From Gnetum montanum (taxonomy: Eukaryota; Streptophyta; Gnetopsida; Gnetales; Gnetaceae): DNA of 64,000 nucleotides. Under the pieces are notes generated by a model that did not search any database, was not told where the DNA came from, and saw only the letters and a program-made list of their open reading frames with translations. This document shows positions 49,320 through 58,486 of this stretch, in pieces (position 1 is the stretch's first letter; each line of letters opens with the position of its first letter). The translations under genes and the position numbers were made by a program. The stretch spans positions 349,046 through 413,045 of the forward strand of contig MNCI01007937.1 in NCBI GenBank assembly GCA_015680685.1. The letters are read 5' to 3'.

Positions 49320-50938
49320 ATGGTCCTAAAGAGATGAGCATAAGGAGGACCCTCACAAGGCACAAGCAAATGACCAAGAGGCCAAGGTAGAGGCTAAACT
49401 AGAGGACAAGAACTAGAACATGAGGAGTAGGAAGCCCAATCATTTAGTATCCATTAAGAAACACTTGCTATCAGATAGTCAATCGAAGGAGAGGTAGAGG
49501 AATCATAGGTGAAAGGATAATGCTTCATGTTGTCACAAGATTACCTTCAAGCTATTAAAGAGAGGTCAATTCTAACCATAGTCATTGTTGAGATGAACTT
49601 TGGCCCATTTATCAAATTTACTCCAGAAGTAGTAAAGACACAACTTAAGGCATCACCAATATGACCTATCCTATTTTATAGTGGTGAATGGTACCTTGGA
49701 AAAACCTATCAGTTTTGACATAATGAGGAAGAGGGAACCATAGTCAACATTGGAGGAGTCTCAGTCTCATACTCAATCAAGGTGATAGTAGAAGCTCTAA
49801 ACATATCAAATGAAGGTGTGAAAATAGCACATTTGTCCACAAGATTAGATGCTAAAACTAGGAAATTATGGCTAAATTGGACATATGACAAGGAAGATAA
49901 GGGATATAGTGAGCTAACTTTGGAGGAGTGAATCTATTTCAAAATTAGCACATATCCCTTGTTCTCGACCAAAGGACTAAATAGGTTGTCCACTTATGCG
50001 GCTAGGGGAAGTGCAATCTTAATGGGAAAATACAACATCAATATCACACAACTCTACTTTATGAAGATTCAAAGGTAATTTGAAGAAAGGAAGGTAGGGA
50101 AGCCAACACTTCCATTTCCTTACCTTATTAGGAAGCTGTGAAAGTGAGTTGGAATCTTGGGATACACCAATGATGTTTCCTAGAAAACCCAAAATGCTTC
50201 ATATGCTACATTGCTCAAACAAGCACTACCTAGGAAGGATCAGGGTGAAGAGAAACAAGAACAGGAGCAAGAGTAACAACAAAAATATAGTGATAGCAAG
50301 AATAACAGTAGCAATAGAAAGCTCCACCACCACTGTCTCAAAATTACAGGTCATCAATAAGTCATCTACAATATATTGTAGAAACCATCAATTGGGAATA
50401 AGAGAGGAGGCCAACCTTTATAGAGTTATCAATAGTACCATATAGCCTATAGTTTTAGCAGATCCTAGAAGTGGAAAAATTTTACTATAGTCAAGAGGAG
50501 AGGCTTAATGGTCACAACATATCTTTGAAAATGTTGCATCATTCCAAATGGTGCTGGAGACATGAGAAGAAGCTATAGTTATGGTAATGTAGCACTAGGA
50601 TCTAGCAGGAGCAGCAAAGGTGATCATTAATCATATTAAATAATCTTTCAATGTACCTATTATATCATTGGTAGATCTAATTGGAGCAAGGGATGGTCAA
50701 ATGTTATCCAGAACCTCAATGACTCTTGCTAATCATGAAGATGTGCTTGATCGACTATTGTAGACTAGAAAAGTCATGGTAATACTCTTTGATATCCCAA
50801 GTGATGTCACTATAGTACAGTTAAAGCTAATTGCTATCAAAGGTAAATTGATCATGGAAGATACTAGGGTAGAGCACGCATAAGTAGAAATCCATAGACT
50901 TGAAGAAAATCTTATTTAAGATCCAATCTTGTAGACTT
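49320..50938 (+). pseudogene. ORFX of element D (3' part deleted)
   Basis: The start at 49320 follows TGATTGCAA; the first residues are MVLKR. The globular domain is the best preserved of the copies: MNFGPFIKFTPEVVKTQLKA near 49590, EEGTIVNIGGVSVSYSIKV near 49730, then LNISNEGVKIAHLSTRLDAK and KLWLNWTYDKEDKGYSELTL. LFSTKGLNRLSTYAARGSAI and NITQLYFMKIQR follow. A Q/E/K-rich linker lies near 50240-50290. It breaks off at about 50938, where C's truncated LTR begins, so the coiled-coil half is missing. Stops are scattered. Confidence 0.7.
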
Positions 50939-50940
50939 GA

Positions 50941-51318
50941 AGTAAATAACAATAACAATTAAATAATTAAGCCAAGTGGATGCTGCAATAATGAAGTAAT
51001 CTTAATCTTTATTGCCGGTCATGTGTGTGTCCAAGTATGTCACACTTGAATAAGGATGCCATACAATTATAATCATCACATTGCAGGCATGCACTGGGAG
51101 AAAGGGTTGAGAGAAAAAAACTGATAAAAAGTTCCTACCTTAATACTAAAAAATTAAAACTTAAAACTTAACAACTTCCTTAGCAAATCTTCCTGTCTCT
51201 TATTTATAAATGAGGAGAGAGGCTGTGATATCGCATATGTGATATCACGTCTAGGCTATGATATCGCGTACGTGATATCATGGGTGTGATATCATGGCCA
51301 ACAATTCATGACTCATCA
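50941..51318 (-). repeat. 3' LTR of element C, left part deleted
   Basis: It matches the right 385 bp or so of the LTR at 56875-57736 (shared AATAACAATAACAATTAAAT at about 50945 and 57356) and ends CTCATCA beside a polypurine tract. The first half of the LTR is gone; D's ORFX abuts directly. U3 has five GATATC words at about 51228-51293. Confidence 0.85.
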
Positions 51319-51330
51319 TACCCCCACGAC
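51319..51330 (-). other. Polypurine tract of element C
   Basis: Minus-strand GTCGTGGGGGTA, one base different from the A, B and E tract, next to the LTR. Confidence 0.8.
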
Positions 51331-51479
51331 TGAATGAAAACTGGTCTTCGAGTTAAAGTGAGAATAAGCTCCATTGATTACACAATGGATAGGTATGGGA
51401 TTATTGACTAACTAGAATGGATTCATGCCACAGTATGGAATTAGAACAAAATTGAGACACAACATGAAGAAAAAAAAAG

Positions 51480-53115
51480 AAAATCCTATAATTACAAAAT
51501 TGGGTGGAACTCATGTAGTTCTTGGTGGCGGTGGCTGCTCCATGGGTGCCTTTCCCTTGTCTTGCGCTCCAGGTCTTGGAATTTGATGGCGTCGAAGTAT
51601 TGCCTAGAGTTTCTCCTCTTCAGTTTAGGGATCCTGTGCCATCCATGCTAATGTTCCTATGTTTGATGGAGTCGACACCTCCCATGGGCATGGTAGTTGC
51701 AGAAACATTTTATTTACTTTAACATACCAAGCCGCAAACACCCGTCGTTCCTCCTTGTAGGCTCTAGCTTTGTCTTTGCATTTTTGAAAATCTATGAGCC
51801 GTCGAGCCAAGTCTGTTGTGACACCTTTTTGCCACTGGTAGCTTGCTTTAACCACCTCGAGTTCAGAATTTGCAACCTCCAATTTTTATAATGTTTTCTT
51901 GTGTTCTACAAATTCAGTTTCATATTTGATGTAGGTGGTGGCTACCTGTTGCTCGAGCTCTATTCTCGAGTGCCCTACTGTTAACATGGCAAGGTTGGCA
52001 TACTGCAGGTTTGCCAACTCCATGTACTCTGTAAGGTCTTGGATTTGCAGGTCCCGACTCTTAACTTCTGCCTGGTGGGTGAATGCGTATGTGTCCAATA
52101 TGGCCCATGAATCAACGTGTTGAGCACTGAGAGCATTGATGTGGTCCTTGGCCATATGGATCTCCTTCTCAATGATTTGTTTATACATCCCCACTTGGTC
52201 TCAGAAATGCTTCTTTAGTTTCTCATGCCATTTAGCCTCATTCTGCCACATGCTTATTTCAATGGCCATCTTCTGATGGATGGCACATACCTCCTCCATC
52301 GAGAGGGTTCGATTTTCCCTAGCTAAACAGTTCATGTCCTGGTTGACCCTGATTAGTTGTTCTCGCAACTACTAAAAATGTTCCTCGAGAACATTATTTT
52401 GTTTCTTCATAGAGGTCAACCAAAGATTGTCAGCAACAAGTTGTTTATTCTCCTCTTGTAAGGCTTTGGGTGTTTTGACGTGTGCGTAAGTTTGCGCTTG
52501 TGCCGCAGAGGCATCCCAAACAACCTTCTCTTTTTCTTTCGCCACCCTTTTATTCTCTGTCAACAATTTATTAAGTTGCTCAGTTTTGAAAGTGTCCAGC
52601 TGGTTCTGAGAAACCTTTGGCCTTGTATTCGGAAGGTTTAATACTTCTGAAATGGCTTGAATAGAGTAATCAACAGTCACACCACAAATTTTAACCGTGG
52701 TTCCTTCCTCTTTGTTGTGCCAAAATTGGTACGTTTCCCCTAAGTACTAGGCATTGCTTTCAGAGAGGGTAGGCCACAATGGGGATCCTTTGAGGTGATC
52801 CCTAACGGCCTCCAGAGAAAATTTTGTCAAAGGTCCAAATTTTAATTCCATGATCATTGCAGTAAATATGGACCTTTCATGGATGGCCTAAACACAATCC
52901 TGGGGCAACGTGAGATGTCGTTCCTGTTCAAACATTGCAACAGCTCCTCCTTCCACTTGCCTTGATTGTACAGTGGCAGGGTCTTCTTGGTGGATACTAA
53001 ATGATTGTTCTTCCTGCTCTACATGTTGTTTGGCAGGAACTTATCTTTCACCTCTCCTAGGTCGCTTGATCCCACCTTGAGTAGGACCTTCTTGTTGTCT
53101 GCGTTTTGGGGCCAT
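51480..53115 (-). pseudogene. ORFX of element C (short form, best preserved coiled coil)
   Basis: The start at 53115 encodes MAPKRRQQEG with a second basic cluster KRPRR, a possible nuclear localisation signal. The globular part follows: MELKFGPLTKFSLEAVRDHL and FWHNKEEGTTVKICGVTVDY, then SIQAISEVLNLPN. The second globular half present in D and E is missing. The rest is a long coiled coil read in frames 52372-52680, 51886-52194 and 51625-51882 (LNKLLTENKRVAKEKEKV; AQTYAHVKTPKALQEENKQL; LREQLIRVN; MAIEISMWQNEAKWHEKLKK). The end is DKGKAPMEQPPPPRTT near 51515-51565. Only about five or six stops interrupt roughly 540 codons, so this copy decayed recently. No signal peptide or membrane helix is seen. 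The function is unknown. Confidence 0.8.
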
Positions 53116-55029
53116 CTGCAATCACACGAGGCCAATCGTTAGTAAAGTTGTTACCAAAGTTAGGTTATACCTTATTGCTTGCCTTAATAAATTTTTTTTA
53201 TCTCCGTGTGATGTTAATTATTAGGAGAAAATTTCCCCGAAAGATTATAATATTTAATCCTCTTTTCTTAGGTGGTTTCCAAATCTAGTTTCCTAGTATA
53301 ACTAAGGAGATGGAATTGTTTTTGGTGCATTTATCCTTAATTTTATAACTAATTACCCTTAATAATGTCCTTCGAGCGATGACGAATTTTAAAAAAATTA
53401 TGTGCTATTCGGCATGTGCCCCTCCCCCACAACTAAGCTGAACACTCTGGGTTCAAGTAGGTTCAAATGGAATGAAAATAGGAGTACCAACAAGCGAGTT
53501 ATGGATATGAAAGCAAGAGACGCAATCACAAGTCGTAGAGAGAAATTTGAAAAACTTCCCCTACATGAATAGTTGCAAATGATGTTGATTAGTGTAGGGG
53601 GGTCGTGTATATATATATATATTGGATGCGATATCGCAACCTATCAAAGTTAGGGCACTTTATAGAATGTACCAAATTTTTAATAATATTTTTTTGAAAT
53701 TAAACGATGTAAACTAAGGACATATGGACGCATGTTAAAGGGTTCCAGGGTAATTCAACTAGTTCTGAAGGCAGGAAAATTATGATGGTGTGGAATTTAT
53801 CAATAAGGACCTCAGATGGTAAGGGGGAGAAAAAGGCTATGTGATGGTTCATAGGAATGTTTGAATCAAAGGGATAGTAATAAGGGAAAGAATATCGTTT
53901 GACAATATGCTGAGGGTAATAGATGGTGTGCGGAAGATGTGTTATGAGTGCAAATTACAAAAAATTACGCAAGTGGGTCCTCCCCAAAGCAGGTTCCAAC
54001 CTATAATGCCCTTGCGTAACCACACCTTAAAATGTCTGTAGGCACTAGAAGGGTTAAATGTAATCCACATTGGTTCCACAAAACACACACATGTAAGTAT
54101 CACCGAAATGAGGTAAGAATTCTATGCTACACAAGACACGAGCTACAATTACATGAACAGCGAGATGAGAAAGACTATAGAAGGGATTGTAGAAATTGGG
54201 ACATGAGGTAATTGACCCAGGGCACAATGAATCCTGTGTGTAAAGCATGATTAATGTGTCATTAACCCATTGTTCCAAGATTAGGACCAAGTCCATTCCT
54301 TTGATCAATGACACCCCATTGTTTCATCCCATGATGAGTAACTATGAGAGTATCATAACAACAAGGCGTATGATCACTTGGCATTTTGTTCAAGGGAGGA
54401 GTGATTTTTGCTTTGTGACACTTTTCTCTTCTTTCTTTTTTTTTGAATGCTGAATCCAGAGAAGTCGCCAACCCTCAGGCATGGATGCATGTCTTTCTAG
54501 TGGGACCCCCTAGAACAACATTGGATTTTTGAGTGCCTTGTGATTACTCTTACTCCCATTTTGTGTTAGATTTACAAGGATCTTAGTACAACTACGTTGC
54601 GTGATAACTCATAGATGTTACCAAAGAGAATCCGCAAGGCCCCTTGATGTCACACCCTAATCATTCCCTCTTGATTCATCATTCTTCATTCTAGGTACAA
54701 TGAACACATAATTAATTTTAAGTTTTAAGAATGTCAAGAATATCACTGTACCCTCGAACAAAACCTCTTATTTGTAGAATGGATGAGTGGGTGTAATGGG
54801 CTTACTGTCCAAATAATTGATCACTCGAGACTTGATAACATCGAACACACCTCAACCAACGAGCCACATGAGTGTTTTATTCGTAGATGAGATTACTTAT
54901 AGAAAGATAAAAAGAAAAAAAAGACAAAAAAGTAACAAAAAAGAAATTAAAAAACTGGAAAACAAAAAATTGTAAAATTAAAGAAAATGAAAAATATTTA
55001 TTAATCCTGCTTGTTATTAGAATGGGGGA
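53116..55029 (-). other. Noncoding spacer of element C
   Basis: It has the same blocks as the other spacers: a polypurine word at 53421-53436 (TTGTGGGGGAGGGG in sense), the promoter-like block, GTGGGTCCTCCCCAAAGCAG at 53964, CAGGCATGGATGCATGTCTTT at 54476, and CCCCTTGATGTCACACCCTA at 54640. An A-rich run at 54900-54990 corresponds to the one in E. Confidence 0.6.
53600..53640 (-). promoter_or_regulatory. Internal promoter-like block upstream of ORFX in element C
   Basis: One GATATC palindrome (TTGCGATATCGCATCC in sense, 53624-53638) is followed by a TATATATATATA tract (53608-53621). The 14-mer GGATGCGATATCGC on the plus strand at 53624-53637 is identical to 22233-22246 in B's U3. Confidence 0.45.
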
Positions 55030-56600
55030 TATCCCCCATAACTAAATCGTTGAGCATGGCGAGGATTAATAAATGAAAGATGAGGATCATTACATGTTGG
55101 AAATATCGAAACTTGGTCATACTTACCCCATTGGGGTTCACACACCTAATTATAGTAAGCATAGTGGGGTAATTTATAACATGTGGTTCCCAAGTAAAGA
55201 GTTGACCCACTATGATACTTGAGATTGTAGGATGACATGCAAGGGTCGGGATGTTGTCCTTCATGGTTGTATTCATTGGGCTGTATGGTTGTTGGAGTGT
55301 TAATTGGTGGCCCTAATGAAGTGACACGAGGCGTTGGGTTCAAGGAGAAGGATGCACCACAATGTTGGACTTGTGCTGAGTTGGAGAATGCAGTGGCCTT
55401 GGAACTGTGTTGTCCCTTCCTATGGTCATGTCTAAAGAAGGGACGCCTTTGATGTCGAGGAGGTCTCTCATTGCTGTTGGCAATTGCAGCACACGTAATG
55501 TTCGTGGGTGGTTGCTGTGGTGCAAACACTTCAGGAACAATTGGTGGTGATGTAGGAGGGAAAGGATGAGAATGTTGAAATTTAGAAGAAGTGTAAGGTA
55601 CAAAAGGTGGTGGTTGTGTTGAGGACATGGGCTGATAGTACTGAGGAGAATAATAATGTGACGAGATAGAGTATGTTGACCTAGTCAGGGAAACANNNNN
55701 NNNNNNNNNNNNNNNNNNNNNNNNNNNNNNNNNNNNNNNNNNNNNNNNNNNNNNNNNNNNNNNNNNNNNNNNNNNNNNNNNNNNNNNNNNNNNNNNNNNN
55801 NNNNNNNNNNNNNNNNNNNNNNNNNNNNNNNNNNNNNNNNNNNNNNNNNNNNNNNNNNNNNNNNNNNNNNNNNNNNNNNNNNNNNNNNNNNNNNNNNNNN
55901 NNNNNNNNNNNNNNNNNNNNNNNNNNNNNNNNNNNNNNNNNNNNNNNNNNNNNNNNNNNNNNNNNNNNNNNNNNNNNNNNNNNNNNNNNNNNNNNNNNNN
56001 NNNNNNNNNNNNNNNNNNNNNNNNNNNNNNNNNNNNNNNNNNNNNNNNNNNNNNNNNNNNNNNNNNNNNNNNNNNNNNNNNNNNNNNNNNNNNNNNNNNN
56101 NNNNNNNNNNNNNNNNNNNNNNNNNNNNNNNNNNNNNNNNNNNNNNNNNNNNNNNNNNNNNNNNNNNNNNNNNNNNNNNNNNNNNNNNNNNNNNNNNNNN
56201 NNNNNNNNNNNNNNNNNNNNNNNNNNNNNNNNNNNNNNNNNNNNNNNNNNNNNNNNNNNNNNNNNNNNNNNNNNNNNNNNNNNNNNNNNNNNNNNNNNNN
56301 NNNNNNNNNNNNNNNNNNNNNNNATGAGTGTCATAGGAAAGAGCTTGAGTTTTTGCCAACCGTTATCAATGTTGTTACATGCATAGGCATCATAGAAGGC
56401 TTGTAAATGTTGTTGTAGATCTAAGTCATAGCCTCCTGAGAAATTGAGAAATTTGTTTAAGTCAAGCCTAGGTAGGCGGTTCTCTTTACGATGCCTACGG
56501 GAGATTCGAATAGCCTCTTGTATTTGCGTTAGGCTTCTAGTGGCTAGTAGGGGTTCATCATCATCGAGTAAGTTATGCTTTCATGCGTTGGGACAATGCT
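55030..56600 (-). pseudogene. gag of element C (interrupted by an assembly gap)
   Basis: The C-terminal tail is open for 160 codons at 55146-55628 and is proline/histidine/serine-rich (PPPFVPYTSSKFQHSHPFPP), with a basic RHQRRPFFRHDHRKGQ patch. Beyond the gap, 56324-56560 carries gag core sequence matching B (the minus strand of GCATAGGCATCATAGAAGG corresponds to the HNACAFQN block of B). The protease and all of RT, RNase H and integrase are absent: the tail meets the spacer word at 55030-55045 directly. Confidence 0.65.
55696..56323. other. Assembly gap (628 unknown bases)
   Basis: A run of n. Expected content from B and E is the middle of gag including the cysteine-histidine cluster. Confidence 1.
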
Positions 56601-56854
56601 ACCTTCATTTATGTTTATAAGAAACCCCCACCTTAGATTGCATACTCCAATCTTCATTTTCATATAATTCGTTGGTTCTCCAATGAATTACCTCACTAGA
56701 TGTGGCATTATCGTAGCCTTGTAGGAGAGGCATGGTTGTGCAATTATGTGTGAATTTGTATGTGAATTTTTGTAATTATTTCTTCCTAAAAGATATATCT
56801 TTAATTCCTATATAGCAACCTTGTATGATATAACTAATCTAGATAACTAACACT
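56601..56854 (-). other. N-terminal gag debris and leader of element C
   Basis: Short, broken remains; the conserved FHQD opening of gag was not found here, so this part appears deleted or rearranged. A CATACTCCAATC stretch near 56640 and a MPLLQGYDN-like start near 56730 are possible gag beginnings. Confidence 0.35.
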
Positions 56855-56874
56855 GTCCCTGGAAACGACGCCAA
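56855..56874 (-). other. Primer binding site of element C (tRNA-Asp-like)
   Basis: The minus strand reads TTGGCGTCGTTTCCAGGGAC directly next to the 5' LTR, matching the plant tRNA-Asp 3' end complement (as I recall it) at about 16 of 19 positions. Confidence 0.85.
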
Positions 56875-57736
56875 TGATGAGTGGCGAGGTACCCCTACAC
56901 TCAACCATACGAATACGAGCGCTTCACGCACGATCTGGTCGAACTCCATAGATGGACTAGTTGTGGTATCTAGACAGTTACTTGTAGATTGCAGTTCACT
57001 GTATTTCCACCTAGACTAGTATTAGCTTTATCACGTATGGTTTAGTGCAAAGTGAGGTGTATGATGTGTTCCTACAGTAATGCTACTCCTAGGTATGATG
57101 GGAAATAATATCAACTAAGCTAGGAGAGAGGATGAGAGAGAATCTAAACTAGCCTAAGTGCGATGAGCATCCATTCGTTAATCATCCGTACACATGTTGG
57201 ACCTCGTGCACGACTACCACTGGGATTACTAAGCGCATGGCCTAGGTACGCTACTGGGTTACCAAGTAGTCGCACTTAAATGCTCATGATTAAGTTGTAC
57301 TCATTCACATTACTAGGAGATAAGGGTAAAGAGATATTAACTAAGAAAGTAATAAATAACAATAACAATTAAATAATTAAGCTAAGTGGATGCTGCAATG
57401 ATGAGGTAATCTCGATCTTTATTACTGGTCATGTGCATGTCCAAGTACATCACACTCGAATAAGGATGCTGTACAATTACAATCATCACATTGCGGGCAT
57501 GCACTAGGAGAAAGGGTTGAGAGGAAAAATTGACAAAAAGTTCCTACCTTAATACTAAAAACTTAAAAAACATAAAACATAAAACTTAAAAACTTCCTCA
57601 CCAAATCTACTTGCCTCTTATTTATCGATGAGGAGATAGGCTGTGATATCATGTACGTGATATCACATCTAGGTTGTGATATTGTGTACATGATATCATG
57701 GGTACGATATCATGGCCAACAATCCATGACTCATCA
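56875..57736 (-). repeat. 5' LTR of element C
   Basis: It has perfect TGATGAG...CTCATCA ends and is 862 bp. U3 has GATATC palindromes at 57645-57712 and a TATA-like TTATTTATC (57618-57626). The right side falls inside another LTR (57737 onwards). Confidence 0.92.
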
Positions 57737-58486
57737 CTTGCCTATAAATAAGATACTTAGGCACATGGTCGAACAACTCTTCATTCTATCCTTAGGTAGA
57801 CTCTTGCAATTTGTTTTCATAGCTTTAGCAAGAGAGTGAATGCTCACAATGTAATGTTGAGTAGTTATTCAAAGTCTTTATTTGAGTCAAGTGTACTTGG
57901 GCACAGTTCATGATGAAAATAAAGATCAAGATTACTTTCCATCATTGTAGCATCCGTTTAGCTTTATTGTCACTTAGCATAGTTTTTACTATTTTCGTAG
58001 CTTAATCATTTACTTTACAAAGTACTTTACTTTCCTTGTTCATAGTAAAGTAGAATGAGTACAACTAATTTCGAGCATTTAAGTGTGATTGTTTGGTAAC
58101 CTAGTAGTGGTTTCACTTGATTTGCTCAATAGTAAACTCACTTGGTAATTACAATAATGGTTACATGAGCCCAAGGCATGTATGGCAAGCTAGGAACAAA
58201 TTCTCATCGCTCTAGGCTAGACTAGATTCACATATCATTTTTTTCCTTAGAATTAAAATCATTCTCACACTTTACCATCATCGTTACGAGTCATGGCCTA
58301 CCAACATCAATATGTCACACACCTCACTAAGAGCTAAACCATACACATAGATTATACTAGCTCCACGTGGGAAGACAACAATCCCAAACTTGAATCAATT
58401 ACTAGCATATTCACATTGCCTCATCCACGGATTACGATCAAGCTATGTGTGAACACTTGTATCTTGTATGGTTGGGTGTTGGATTA
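57737..58486 (+). repeat. 3' LTR remainder of element D, split by C and cut at its end
   Basis: It begins CTTGCCTATAAATAAGATACTT, which is D's 5' LTR from 42834 onward, and follows it for 750 bp (TATA box, CCCAAGGCATGTATG, CTTGTATCTTGTATGGTTG). It stops at GGATTACTC, about 15 bp before the expected TTATCA end. The missing first part of this LTR would have been left of C and is deleted. Confidence 0.85.

Noticed and set aside
55681-56359. Two open frames of 217 and 224 codons
   Set aside because: They consist almost wholly of unknown bases from the assembly gap.
56855-56874. Possible tRNA-Asp gene fragment
   Set aside because: Only about 20 bases match and they abut an LTR, so it is a primer binding site, not a tRNA gene.
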